Assembly: GCA_900475325.1 (NCBI GenBank)
Contig: LS483371.1
Span: 5,176,001-5,240,000, forward strand
Direction of reading: 5' to 3'
From: Paucimonas lemoignei
GTDB lineage: Bacteria; Pseudomonadota; Gammaproteobacteria; Pseudomonadales; Pseudomonadaceae
Length of the DNA: 64,000 bases
The notes below the pieces were generated by a model that was not told where the DNA came from, searched no databases, and worked only from the letters and a program-made list of their open reading frames with translations. A program made the position numbers and the translations under genes. Numbering within the stretch: position 1 is the stretch's first letter; each line of letters begins with the position of its first letter. Below are positions 42,911 to 52,460 of the stretch, piece after piece.

Positions 42911-43581
42911 CCTGGCAGCACGCCCACTGCGGCATTAGCCTCCGGAGTTACGTTTGATCTATATGCAGTTGAAATCCGCCGAGCTTCGATGAGCTGTATT
43001 AAGGCTGAGTGTGTATACTTCGCACTACCGGCAAAGTGCCATCCATCTTCCCAAATTGCCGCCCGGGAACTTTCTTAAAAGTTAACTTGCACAAACCGCA
43101 CTCCTGAACCAGACTCCAATTGCACCATGACAATATACAGGCGTCATTCAAGTGACATCCAACGAGTGCCTGTTTTATTACATCAGTTTGCTGACGCCGG
43201 ACGACAACGCGATTAAAAAACGATTCAAACCATCCGACGAGCAGCACGACACATTTTAGAAATTCCATATTTATCAATAACTAACACTCCAAGACCCCCG
43301 CCATACCTCTCCGCGTCAAAATCCGCAAAACCTACTACTGACCAACACTTAATACCAAAGTTTCAAACTTCCGACTGTTTGAAAAATTCTGAATATTAAA
43401 CTTTGCACTCATCGCGAATACTGCTAATAATCGACCTCGACCCGGAAGCAAGGCAATGCGCCATATCACACGAAGTGAATAATCACGCCTCCACGTTGAT
43501 TTAAATCCGGCCCATCAAACTCGGCACGCTCGATTGCTCAAGACACTTCAGCCTTGAGTGAATTGCTGTGCGGCGCGTTAA
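42911..43581. other. AT-rich upstream region of the exopolysaccharide operon
   Basis: About 670 bases, clearly more AT-rich than the surrounding DNA, with no convincing gene. A ten-base palindrome AAGTTAACTT lies at 43079-43088. The length and composition suggest a complex regulated promoter (activator, H-NS/MvaT-type silencing, or both), but I cannot name a site with confidence. Confidence 0.5.
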
Positions 43582-44832
43582 TTGCGCGAGGAGGGCATCA
43601 TCGCTCGTAGTCAATCAAGGGTAAAAGTTCTGTCCATTTTCGGCACCCGCCCGGAGGCCATTAAGATGGCTCCGCTGGTGAAGGCCCTGGCGGCAGAATC
43701 AGGTGTGCATTCGATGATCTGTGTCACTGGCCAGCATCAAAGCATGCTCAAGCAAGTGCTGGATCTGTTCGAGCTCAAGCCTGACTTCACACTCGATGTC
43801 ATGCGACCTCATCAGAATCTCAACACCCTGACCGCTGCGTTGTATGACGCTATCGATCCGGTGCTGGAGATGACGCAGCCTGATCGCGTTCTGGTGCACG
43901 GTGATACCACCTCGGCGATGGTTGCAGCGATGGCGGCGTTTCATCGCCGCATCCCGGTAGGCCACGTGGAAGCGGGCCTGCGCACTGGCGACATTCGCTC
44001 CCCATGGCCGGAAGAAATGAACCGTCGCTGCATCGACCTGGGTGCCGATCTGCTGTTCGCCCCAACCTTCGAGTCGCGCACCAATCTGTTGGGCGAGCGT
44101 CTGCAAGGGCGCTCCTTCGTGACCGGTAATACCGTGATCGACGCCCTGCAATTGACGGCCAAACGCATCGAGCAGGACAGCGAGCTGCGCGCCCGCCTGG
44201 ACAGCCAGTTCTCGTTCATCAAGCCAGACCGCAAGGTGCTGCTGGTGACCGGCCATCGTCGGGAAAACTTCGGCGACGGTTTCCTGGACATCTGCAAAGC
44301 CTTGCGCCAACTGGCCAAACGCAGCGACATCCAGATCGTTTACCCGGTGCACCTGAACCCCAACGTTCAAGGTCCGGTCAACGAACACCTGGCAGGTCTG
44401 GACAACGTGCACCTGATCGAGCCGCTGGATTATCTGGCGTTTGTCCGCCTTATGCAGCGCGCCTACGTGATCCTGACCGACTCCGGTGGCGTACAGGAAG
44501 AAGCGCCTTCGCTCGGCAAGCCCGTGCTGGTCATGCGTGAAGTCACCGAACGTCCGGAGGCTGTCAAAGCTGGCACCGTGCGGCTGGTGGGGACTTCCCC
44601 GGAGTCCATTGTCAGCGGCGTTGCTGCGCTGTACGACGACGAACTGCTGTGGCGCCGCGCCTCTCAGGCGGCCAATCCCTATGGCGATGGCCTCGCCAGC
44701 TCGCGGATTGTCGACGTGTTGCTGGGTCGCCCCATGCATGAGTTCGTGGTGGGCAAGCCGCCGCTGTCGCTCGACCACCCCATGCTGATTCCGCACCAGG
44801 GGCAAGCCCGGCCGGTTTCATCCTTTCAATAA
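43582..44832 (+). CDS. wecB: UDP-N-acetylglucosamine 2-epimerase (non-hydrolysing)
   Basis: A 416-residue epimerase making UDP-ManNAc. Signatures are I-F-G-T-R-P-E-A-I-K-M-A-P, H-G-D-T-T-S-A-M, H-V-E-A-G-L-R-T-G-D, P-E-E-M-N-R, V-T-G-H-R-R-E-N-F-G and T-D-S-G-G-V-Q-E-E-A-P; the acidic and His residues known from E. coli WecB are kept. The start is uncertain. The only canonical codon is TTG 43582, directly after an in-frame stop, without a ribosome site. A near-perfect AGGAGGG at 43589-43595 lies inside the frame before ATC codons at 43597 and 43600. It heads the exopolysaccharide operon; the next gene starts 39 bases on. Confidence 0.93.
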   Translation: MREEGIIARSQSRVKVLSIFGTRPEAIKMAPLVKALAAESGVHSMICVTGQHQSMLKQVLDLFELKPDFTLDVMRPHQNLNTLTAALYDAIDPVLEMTQPDRVLVHGDTTSAMVAAMAAFHRRIPVGHVEAGLRTGDIRSPWPEEMNRRCIDLGADLLFAPTFESRTNLLGERLQGRSFVTGNTVIDALQLTAKRIEQDSELRARLDSQFSFIKPDRKVLLVTGHRRENFGDGFLDICKALRQLAKRSDIQIVYPVHLNPNVQGPVNEHLAGLDNVHLIEPLDYLAFVRLMQRAYVILTDSGGVQEEAPSLGKPVLVMREVTERPEAVKAGTVRLVGTSPESIVSGVAALYDDELLWRRASQAANPYGDGLASSRIVDVLLGRPMHEFVVGKPPLSLDHPMLIPHQGQARPVSSFQ

Positions 44833-44871
44833 ATAAACGCTAGCCCCTCCAACAGCCCGAGATTTGCCTGA

Positions 44872-47082
44872 ATGAAGTTTTCCGTTGCCTCCCAATCGGG
44901 CGCGCTCAGCGCCCTTGCCTGTGGCGTGAGCCTGCTCGCGCTTATGCCGACTTTCGCCCTGGCCGCGGACAGCCCGCTCACTCAGGCAATCAACCGGCTC
45001 AACACCGACACCCGCCAGGAACGCCAGATTCGTCTGAGCGACCTGGGCATCGATGCGCCCATCATTCTCGGCTCCACTGACGCCCGGCGAGAGCTATATC
45101 TGCCGGTGCCAGCAGGCGTTGCGCTGAACGATGCGACGCTGCAATTCGATGCCAGCTACCTGAATGGCGAAGGTGGCCGCAACACCATGTTGCTGTCGCT
45201 GGACGGCTATCCGGTGCGGGCTGAAGGCCTGAACGAAGCGCAGGGCAATGCCAGCGTGACACTGGGCGTCGACAAAGCCGCGCGGGAAACCGGCTCGGTA
45301 CGACTGGGCGTTGCCTGGTCGTCGATTGTCGACCGCGTGCTCTGTGAAGACGAACGCGTGATCGGCAACGTGCTGCGCATCGACCCGACGACGCGCCTGA
45401 CCTACAGCTATGACGCCAGCCAGTTGCAGGATGTCGGTGCCGCCTGGAATGCGCTGCCCGGCAAACCGGGGATCATGGTTGCGCCCGGCAGCTTGTCGGC
45501 TGCCAGCTACGATGCGGCATGGCGGATGGGCGTGGCCCTGGAGCGGATCGGCAAACATGCACGCATCCTGCCCTTCCCGGTGTTGCAGGAAAGCGTCGAC
45601 CTGAGCGGCCTGCGGGTGCCCGCCGAGCTGCTGAATATTCCAGCCTTCGCCAGCCTCAATGGCCAGGGCACGACCACCCTCACCGATCCGGCGCAGATCG
45701 GGGCGCTGCTGGTGTTGGGTCAGACCGCCAACATGCAGGCCGACCTGGCAATCAACGACCCGCAACTGCTCAAGGCCATCAATGATTCCCTCGATGCCTT
45801 GCACACGCAGATTCAGGGCCTGGACGCCACCGCGGCCAACGCTTTGAACCAGTGGCGTGAGCGGCACATCAACGCCGGGCTTAAAGCAGGCACCGATAAC
45901 GTTCGCCTGGCCCTGCTCGGCGCGCGTCCGATGCTGATGATCGCGCCTGAAGCGACCGGCAAAGCCCTGACCCTGTTCAGTTCGGCCTGGAACAAACTGG
46001 CCCGCACCCGTCAGTTGACCATCAGCGAAGCACGCACCCCGCTGGAAGCCGATGGCCGTGTAGCGCTGTCGCGACTGGGCGGTAAAACCGGCACTCTCGA
46101 CGTGCTCGCCAAGTCCGACTGGAGCACCTCGTTCCCGCTGGGCAGCGTGGCCTACGACGGTCGCGTGCCGGTCAAGGCAGTCATCGATGTAGCGGCTGCG
46201 CCGGGGGCTTCAGGCACCGCGCCGGTGGCCTCGCTGTTCCTCAACGATTACCTGATCGGCGCGCAACAGCTGATCACCAATGGCGAAAAACAACGCATCG
46301 AAGCGCGCATTCCGGGCTATGCCCTGGGTTCGACCAACGTGCTGCGGGTGTCTTTCCAGCGCCAGCCAGTCAGTGATCGCTGCCTGGAAACGCCGCAAGC
46401 GTTCCCGGTCGCGGTATTGCCGACCAGCCATATCGTGCTGGACAAAGCCACACTCAATGACGACTTCTCCGGCATGGCCGCGCGCTTCGCTGGCGAGACT
46501 CAAGTGCTGGTGCCGCAAACCTGGCTGGACCAACCCGCCAGCAGCCTGCCGCAAGTGATTGCCGTGGCCAACGCCAGCGGTGTGTCGCCCTTGCGCGCCC
46601 AGCTGACCGTCAGCGCCGACCCGAAAGCCTCGGTCACACCGGACAAACCCTTCCTCGCGTTCGAGTTGCCGGTCAAAGACAGCAAGGCCTCGGTGGACGT
46701 CGATGACCAGGGTCGCCTGCGCATCAATCACAAGGATCAGGTGCTGTTGGACCTGCAACCGCTGAACAACCTGGCTTCGCTGCAAGTGGTCGAGTCTGGC
46801 GGTCAGCATGGCCTGGTCTACCACGCGCTGGGCAACCAGGCGCCGGTGTTTGCCAAACCGATCCTGCTGACCCGTGGCGACGTGAGCATCCTCGGTGCCC
46901 AGGGCGCGCTGACCACACTGGACAGCAAAGACCCGAGCGGCAGCCAGATGATCGAAAGTGAAGAGCCAAAAGGCCTTGATGCATGGCGCCAACCGTCCAT
47001 GTTGTGGTTGATTCCGGGCGCTATCGTGCTGTTCCTCGTGCTGTTGCTGGCTGGCCGTAGCGCCCGTCGCAATCGCCAATAA
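44872..47082 (+). CDS. BcsB-like periplasmic polysaccharide-synthase subunit
   Basis: A 736-residue protein with a signal peptide (cleavage near F-A-L-A-A-D), a large periplasmic part and one C-terminal membrane helix (L-W-L-I-P-G-A-I-V-L-F-L-V-L-L-L) followed by R-S-A-R-R-N-R. This is the topology of cellulose-synthase BcsB. Segments such as R-E-L-Y-L-P-V-P and L-G-S-T-D-A-R-R, and the repeated jelly-roll/flavodoxin-like pattern, support a BcsB-family reading, often labelled cyclic di-GMP-binding although BcsB itself does not bind it. It ends 12 bases before the synthase gene and probably holds the nascent glycan at the membrane exit. Confidence 0.8.
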   Translation: MKFSVASQSGALSALACGVSLLALMPTFALAADSPLTQAINRLNTDTRQERQIRLSDLGIDAPIILGSTDARRELYLPVPAGVALNDATLQFDASYLNGEGGRNTMLLSLDGYPVRAEGLNEAQGNASVTLGVDKAARETGSVRLGVAWSSIVDRVLCEDERVIGNVLRIDPTTRLTYSYDASQLQDVGAAWNALPGKPGIMVAPGSLSAASYDAAWRMGVALERIGKHARILPFPVLQESVDLSGLRVPAELLNIPAFASLNGQGTTTLTDPAQIGALLVLGQTANMQADLAINDPQLLKAINDSLDALHTQIQGLDATAANALNQWRERHINAGLKAGTDNVRLALLGARPMLMIAPEATGKALTLFSSAWNKLARTRQLTISEARTPLEADGRVALSRLGGKTGTLDVLAKSDWSTSFPLGSVAYDGRVPVKAVIDVAAAPGASGTAPVASLFLNDYLIGAQQLITNGEKQRIEARIPGYALGSTNVLRVSFQRQPVSDRCLETPQAFPVAVLPTSHIVLDKATLNDDFSGMAARFAGETQVLVPQTWLDQPASSLPQVIAVANASGVSPLRAQLTVSADPKASVTPDKPFLAFELPVKDSKASVDVDDQGRLRINHKDQVLLDLQPLNNLASLQVVESGGQHGLVYHALGNQAPVFAKPILLTRGDVSILGAQGALTTLDSKDPSGSQMIESEEPKGLDAWRQPSMLWLIPGAIVLFLVLLLAGRSARRNRQ

Positions 47083-47094
47083 CGGGAACCTGAG

Positions 47095-49209
47095 ATGACG
47101 TCGCTCTATTGGCCGTACTGGCTGGCCCACTACTACAGCATCCTGGAAGTCGCGACGATTGTGGTCGCGGTGCTGATCCTGATTTCGAGCCTGGATGACC
47201 TGTTCATCGACCTCTGGTACTGGTCGCGCCGCGTGTTTCGCAAGTTCACGGCGGGGCGCAAGTATCGGCCGCTGACGGTTGAACAGCTGGTGGCGCGCGA
47301 TGAGCAGCCGCTCGCAATCATGGTGCCGGCCTGGCTTGAGTACGACGTCATCGCACCGATGATCGAGAACATGGTGTCGACCCTGGATTACCAGAACTAC
47401 GTGGTGTTCGTCGGCACCTACATCAACGATCAGCGCACCATCGATGAGGTGGAGCGCATGCGCAGGCGTTACAAGCAATTGCACCGGGTGGAAGTCCCGC
47501 ATGCCGGGCCGACCTGCAAGGCAGACTGTTTGAACTGGGTCATCCAGGCGATTTTCCTGCATGAAAAAACCCACGACATGACCTTCGCCGGTGTCGTGCT
47601 GCATGACAGTGAAGACGTGCTGCACCCGTTGGAACTGCGCCTGTTCAACTACCTGTTGCCACGCAAGGACATGATCCAGCTGCCGGTCGTCTCCCTTGAG
47701 CGCAACTGGTACGAATGGGTGGCTGGCACCTACATGGACGAATTCGCCGAATGGCACGGCAAGGATCTGGTGGTGCGTGAAAGCATGACCGATACCGTGC
47801 CGTCGGCGGGCGTCGGCACCTGTTTCTCGCACCGGGCGCTGCGCGTGCTGGCCGACGAAACCCAGAACCAGCCGTTCAATACCGACAGCCTCACCGAGGA
47901 CTACGACGTCGGTAACCGTCTGGCGAAAGTCGGCATGAACGCGATTTTCGTGCGCTTCCCGGTGCAGTACCGGGTGCTGCGCAAGTCGTGGTTCCGCAAG
48001 CCTTACGAGTCGACCTTGAACATGCCGCTGTGCGTGCGCGAATTCTTCCCGGACACCTTCCGCACCGCGTTCCGGCAGAAAGCCCGCTGGACCCTCGGCA
48101 TCGGTTTGCAAGGCTGGGAACAGATGGGCTGGAGCGGCTCGCTGGCTAACCGGTACCTGTTGTTTCGTGATCGCAAAGGCGTGGTGACGGCGTTTGTCAG
48201 CATCATCGCCTACGTGATTCTCGTGCAACTGCTGGGCCTCATCATCCTGCGTCACAGCGGGCTGTGGAACGTCAGTTTCCCGACCCCGTTCGAAGCCAAC
48301 GGCTTCATCAAATACCTGCTCCTGGCCAACGGCATCGCCCTGGCCTGGCGCATCGTGCACCGCTGCTATTTCACCAGTGTGTTGTATGGCTGGCAGCATG
48401 GTTTGCTGTCGATCCCGCGCATGGTGGTGGGCAACTTCGTCAACTTCATGGCCGCTTCCCGGGCGTGGCGCATGTTCATCGTCGGCAAGGTGCTCAACCG
48501 CAAGCTGGTCTGGGACAAGACCATGCACGACTTCCCGTCCACCGACCTGGTGGCCATTGCCCCGCGCAAACTGGGCAGCGTGCTGCTGTCCTGGCAGGCG
48601 ATCAACGAGAACGAACTGCAAAACGCACTGGCCGAGCAGCAAACCCGGCACATTCCGCTGGGGCGCATCCTGCTCAACCACGGCTGGCTGGATGACGAAA
48701 CCCTGGCCGAAGCGATCGCCTTCCAGAACGAATTGCCACGGGTGTTCGACGTGGCGGCCAAAGCGGATGCATCGTCGCAGACCCTGGCCGACGAGTTCGC
48801 CTTGCGCTGGCGCGTCGTGCTGTTGGTTGCCAATGCCGACGGTCAGCCGCAGGTTGCAGTCGCCAGCCCGTTGTCCGCCGAAGGGCTGCAACAAGTCAGC
48901 GAACAGCTGGGCAGCGAGCCGCAGCAACTGATCGCACGAGAAAGTGAAATCGTCGCGCAACTGCGTCGCGATAACGCCACCGACAGCCAGGCTGTGCCGA
49001 ACGCCAGCGCGCCGTTGCTGGGCGATCTGCTGATTGAAAGTGGCCTGCTGGACCGCGCCGTCTTCGACCGCGCCATGCTCGGCTACCGCCCGCAACATCA
49101 CGGCCGCATCGGCGATTACCTGGTGGACACCGGTGTTCTACCGCGCGCCACTATTGAACAGGCAGTGGCTCGTCAGCACAGCCAATACCAGACGGAACCT
49201 GCGTTATGA
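47095..49209 (+). CDS. NfrB-like c-di-GMP-responsive glycan synthase
   Basis: A 704-residue inner-membrane GT2. It has an N-terminal helix, then a GT-A domain with H-D-S-E-D-V (acidic DxD region, ~residue 170), L-T-E-D-Y-D (~268) and R-Q-K-A-R-W (QxxRW, ~328). Helices follow around 360-450. The tail holds two MshEN modules. At 492-544 two 24-residue motifs (K-L-G-S-V-L-L... and P-L-G-R-I-L-L-N-H-G...) are separated by exactly five residues, the known c-di-GMP motif; a looser pair lies at ~641-695. E. coli NfrB has the same GT2 plus MshEN layout. It probably polymerises UDP-ManNAc supplied by WecB. Its stop overlaps the next start (ATGA). Confidence 0.88.
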   Translation: MTSLYWPYWLAHYYSILEVATIVVAVLILISSLDDLFIDLWYWSRRVFRKFTAGRKYRPLTVEQLVARDEQPLAIMVPAWLEYDVIAPMIENMVSTLDYQNYVVFVGTYINDQRTIDEVERMRRRYKQLHRVEVPHAGPTCKADCLNWVIQAIFLHEKTHDMTFAGVVLHDSEDVLHPLELRLFNYLLPRKDMIQLPVVSLERNWYEWVAGTYMDEFAEWHGKDLVVRESMTDTVPSAGVGTCFSHRALRVLADETQNQPFNTDSLTEDYDVGNRLAKVGMNAIFVRFPVQYRVLRKSWFRKPYESTLNMPLCVREFFPDTFRTAFRQKARWTLGIGLQGWEQMGWSGSLANRYLLFRDRKGVVTAFVSIIAYVILVQLLGLIILRHSGLWNVSFPTPFEANGFIKYLLLANGIALAWRIVHRCYFTSVLYGWQHGLLSIPRMVVGNFVNFMAASRAWRMFIVGKVLNRKLVWDKTMHDFPSTDLVAIAPRKLGSVLLSWQAINENELQNALAEQQTRHIPLGRILLNHGWLDDETLAEAIAFQNELPRVFDVAAKADASSQTLADEFALRWRVVLLVANADGQPQVAVASPLSAEGLQQVSEQLGSEPQQLIARESEIVAQLRRDNATDSQAVPNASAPLLGDLLIESGLLDRAVFDRAMLGYRPQHHGRIGDYLVDTGVLPRATIEQAVARQHSQYQTEPAL

Positions 49210-51779
49210 AGCGCTCTCTGCTGAGCCTGATGGTCACTGGCCTGAGCCTGCTGCCCGTCGTGAGCCATGCTGAAATATTGCCGCTGCCACTGACCGGCCC
49301 GGCGTACCAAACCGCTAACGAAGCCTACAGCGCCTATGACCGCAAGGACTACGACCTGGCCATTGCCAAGGCCCGTGAAGCCTTGCGCCAGCGCGCCGAT
49401 GTCACCCGTTTGAACCGGCTGATCGCCCTGGCCGAACGCGACAAAGACATGCGCGACAACCCTCGGCGCTACCCGCAAGCGCGTCCGGCACCCGGCTTTG
49501 GCGCAGCGGCCCAAGCGTTCAAGGCGTACGACCGCGACGACTTTGCCGTGGCCGCACAGGCTGCACGCAAAGCCATCAGCCAGGCGCCAAAACGCATGGA
49601 TTATCGCCTGCTGCTGATTGAATCCCTGCAACGCCAACAACATCTGCAGGAAGCCGATCTGGCCACCAGCGATGCGCTGCGGCTGTTCCCTGACGACGAC
49701 ACCTTGCTGATGCGCCGCGAGGCCATCCGCCGCCAATTGGCCGCACCATTGGCCATCGCCAGCTACCGCGCCCTGCAAGCCGACAACCTGCCGCTAGCGG
49801 TGGATCAGGCCCGCAAGGCCGTGGCCTGGGCACCGGAAATCGGCGCCCATCAACAATTGCTGATCAGCACCCTGATTTCGGCCAAGGACTACCGCGCTGC
49901 CGAACTCGCGGCAACCGGCGCACTGGCTCAGGACGATGGCGAAATCGCGCCGTGGATTCTGCGCGCCTATGCACTGGATCGACAGGGTAAAACCCAGGCC
50001 GCCCAAAATGATTTGAAACAGGCACTGGCCATCGATGGCCTGCTGGATTCGGAAGTGCGGGAAATCCGTTTCTTCGCCGCCGACCTGGCGCTGTCCAACA
50101 ACGATCCGCAACTGGCACTGGCGCAACTGCAGCAATTGCCGCCAGACGAAAGCGGCGAAGTGGCCCGCCGTCGTGCCGCTGCTCAGGCCGCTGCCCGGCA
50201 GAAATCCAACGGTTTGAAAGTCGCGACTCGCTTCCCGGCGCCGGCACTCAATTGCCAGGAAAGCGCCTTCGGTTTGATCTGCGACATCTGGCCGGGCAAC
50301 CAGCGCGATGGCGGCACCGACATGGCCGTTCAGGCTTATGCCGCGCTGGCCCGCAAGGATTCGGCCTCCGCCGCGACCCTGGCCAGCGAAGCCATTCGCC
50401 GCGCACCGGACAACCCGGCTTATCGCAGCCTGCTGGTCAGCGCCCTGACCGATCAAAAGCGCCTGCCCGAAGCCCTCGACGCCGCCAACCGTGGCCTTGA
50501 AGTCAACGGCGACGACGCCCGCCTGCTCTCTCAACGCGGCCGATTGCATCAACAGATGAGCGAGGATTCCGCCGCCCGCCAGGACTGCACCAAGGCCCTG
50601 GCACTGGGCAGCCTGCCCGCCTATGAAGAGGCCAGCCTCTACGCGGCATTGGGTCAGCGCCGCACTGCTCGCGAACGCTTGCAGCAGGCCAGGGACACCG
50701 GCGAGCTGGAATCCATGAGCGACCTGCAAGTGGCTTATCTGTCAGTGCAAGCCGGTGACGATGAGGCTGCGCACGAATCATTTCGCAAGGCCGATGCCGA
50801 GACACGGCTCGCGCCGACGGCCACTCAGGACGCCGCCTACACCGCCATGCGCGTCAACGATGACGAGCACGCGGTGGGTTATTTCAAGCGGGTGATCGAC
50901 GCGAAGAATGCAGGTGAACTGGACATGCCCGCCCAACAGTTGTTCGACACCCGGCGCGCCGTGGCCGACGTCTCGCGCACCTGGGGCCTGACCAGCACCA
51001 CCAGTTATCGTGGCAACAGTTCCAGCAGCGGCTTGAGTTCGGCGCCGTCCACCAGTGCCAATAATGGCAACGGCGGCAGCAGCAGTGGTGGCAGCAACGA
51101 CAGCCTGCAGAACAGCACCGAGCTTTCCTATCGCCCACTGGGTTATCGCAACGCCCGCTTCGTCGAGCTTTACGGCCGCGTCACTGACACGCTGTGGAGC
51201 AAGAATGGCGATTCCGACACCGGTCTGGATGCCTTGCAAGGCGCCTTGGGTGTACGGGTCAAACCCTTCTCGTCCCTGAACGTCATGGCGGCAGTGGAAC
51301 GCACTTTCCCGCTGGGTTCGTCCGATGTCGACGGCGACTGGCTGGTGCGCCTGGGCTACGGCTCAAGCATCGGCACCGACCTGCGGGTCGACACGCCAAG
51401 CTGGTGGACCTCACAACTGTTCGCCGAAGCGGGTCATTACGTCAATGATTCACGCAACTACGTGAACAGCGAATGGCAGGGCGGCCGCAGCTACGCCATC
51501 GGCGGCACCGGCTCGCGCTGGGTCACCTTCCCGCACGTGGTCGCGGCCTACGATTACGATTCGAAGATGAACAGCAAAACCGGCAGCGACGGCCGCGCCG
51601 ATTACTCGTCAGGCCACGCGGCTGGCGTCGGTATCGGTAACAACGTGCGCTACTGGTTCCGCGAAGACGCTTACAACGCGCCGCGCTCATACGTGGATTT
51701 TTCCCTGCAATACCGAGTGAAAGTCTCCGGTGATGACCGCGCCAAAGGCGTCTTCGCTCGCCTGACTTACTCCTACTGA
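49206..51779 (+). CDS. NfrA-like TPR outer-membrane exporter
   Basis: An 857-residue protein with a signal peptide (ending S-H-A). About 590 residues of TPR-like helical repeats follow (A-Y-S-A-Y-D-R-K-D-Y-D-L-A-I-A-K-A and similar). A Ser/Gly/Asn linker sits near 600-640. The C-terminal ~210 residues end in beta strands with a final Y-S-Y, the NfrA C-terminal (phage N4 adsorption protein A) type. In E. coli NfrA exports the NfrB-made glycan and is the N4 phage receptor. It overlaps the synthase gene by four bases. The C-terminal barrel may be incomplete as a pore by itself. Confidence 0.87.
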   Translation: MKRSLLSLMVTGLSLLPVVSHAEILPLPLTGPAYQTANEAYSAYDRKDYDLAIAKAREALRQRADVTRLNRLIALAERDKDMRDNPRRYPQARPAPGFGAAAQAFKAYDRDDFAVAAQAARKAISQAPKRMDYRLLLIESLQRQQHLQEADLATSDALRLFPDDDTLLMRREAIRRQLAAPLAIASYRALQADNLPLAVDQARKAVAWAPEIGAHQQLLISTLISAKDYRAAELAATGALAQDDGEIAPWILRAYALDRQGKTQAAQNDLKQALAIDGLLDSEVREIRFFAADLALSNNDPQLALAQLQQLPPDESGEVARRRAAAQAAARQKSNGLKVATRFPAPALNCQESAFGLICDIWPGNQRDGGTDMAVQAYAALARKDSASAATLASEAIRRAPDNPAYRSLLVSALTDQKRLPEALDAANRGLEVNGDDARLLSQRGRLHQQMSEDSAARQDCTKALALGSLPAYEEASLYAALGQRRTARERLQQARDTGELESMSDLQVAYLSVQAGDDEAAHESFRKADAETRLAPTATQDAAYTAMRVNDDEHAVGYFKRVIDAKNAGELDMPAQQLFDTRRAVADVSRTWGLTSTTSYRGNSSSSGLSSAPSTSANNGNGGSSSGGSNDSLQNSTELSYRPLGYRNARFVELYGRVTDTLWSKNGDSDTGLDALQGALGVRVKPFSSLNVMAAVERTFPLGSSDVDGDWLVRLGYGSSIGTDLRVDTPSWWTSQLFAEAGHYVNDSRNYVNSEWQGGRSYAIGGTGSRWVTFPHVVAAYDYDSKMNSKTGSDGRADYSSGHAAGVGIGNNVRYWFREDAYNAPRSYVDFSLQYRVKVSGDDRAKGVFARLTYSY

Positions 51780-51788
51780 GGAATGTGT

Positions 51789-52460
51789 ATGTACCCTCGT
51801 CTCTCTCATTTTCTAAAGCTGGGGCTTGGCCTCGGTTTTGGCCTGACGGCGATCAACGCCCAGGCCGCGTCTGAAATCGCCCAGCTCTACGCATCGAAAC
51901 TGCCCGAAGGCTCGGCCTGGGTGCGGGTGGTCAATCCCTCCGACACCGCCGCCCAGGTCAGCGTCGACAAGAGCACTCAGTTTGCGCTGTCGACCCAGTC
52001 GGTCATCGCCAGCCCGTTCCAGGTGGTGGACTCGCGCCAGCCCTTGCAGGTGACGGTCAACGGTCGCGAGATCAAAGACCTGAACGTGCCGAAGAACGCC
52101 TGGGTCACGCTGATTCTGAACAGCAACCCCGCCGCGCCACCGCGCATGGTCATCGACCCGCCGGTGCGTGGCAAAGACCTGCGCGCCGAGCTGAACATCT
52201 ACAACCTGAGCCCCGGCTGTGAAAAAGCCACGGTTCAGTTGGCCAATGGCGCCAGCGTGTTCAACCAGCTGCCGCTCAATGGCCAGGCGCAACGCACCAT
52301 CAACCCGGTGCAAGCGACCCTGATCGCCAACTGCGGCAAGAACGCCAGCCTGCCGCTCAAGCTTGAGCCGTTCAAGGCCAGCGATCGTTACAGCCTGTTC
52401 CTGATCGGCCCCGCGCAATCGCCGCGTTTGATCGGCCTTGTGGACCAGACAGCCCCATGA
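51789..52460 (+). CDS. AlgF-like polysaccharide O-acetylation adaptor
   Basis: A 223-residue periplasmic protein with a signal peptide (ending A-Q-A-A). It shows the AlgF pattern Q-L-Y-A-S-K-L-P-E-G-S-A-W-V-R-V-V-N-P, then V-I-A-S-P-F-Q-V and a second beta domain with L-N-I-Y-N-L-S-P-G. AlgF works with AlgI/AlgJ/AlgX in alginate acetylation. The start ATG 51789 is chosen because GAGGA (51778-51782) is six bases upstream; it abuts the earlier ATG 51783. It overlaps the next gene by ATGA. Confidence 0.85.
   Translation: MYPRLSHFLKLGLGLGFGLTAINAQAASEIAQLYASKLPEGSAWVRVVNPSDTAAQVSVDKSTQFALSTQSVIASPFQVVDSRQPLQVTVNGREIKDLNVPKNAWVTLILNSNPAAPPRMVIDPPVRGKDLRAELNIYNLSPGCEKATVQLANGASVFNQLPLNGQAQRTINPVQATLIANCGKNASLPLKLEPFKASDRYSLFLIGPAQSPRLIGLVDQTAP

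Noticed and set aside
42999..43277. 92-residue minus-strand open frame in the AT-rich region
   Set aside because: No ribosome site, no family resemblance and no conserved-looking composition; treated as chance.
43522..43536. Possible sigma-54 promoter before wecB (GGCACG...TTGC)
   Set aside because: The GG-to-GC spacing is 11 bases rather than the required 10, so it should not be functional.
46210..49101. 963-residue minus-strand open frame
   Set aside because: It lies antisense to the BcsB-like and NfrB-like genes; its composition (His/Gln/Arg-rich) is that of a GC-rich shadow frame, with no recognisable domain.
49206..51779. Phage origin of the N4 adsorption protein-like gene
   Set aside because: NfrA/NfrB-type proteins are host genes named for their role as phage receptor; no phage genes are nearby.
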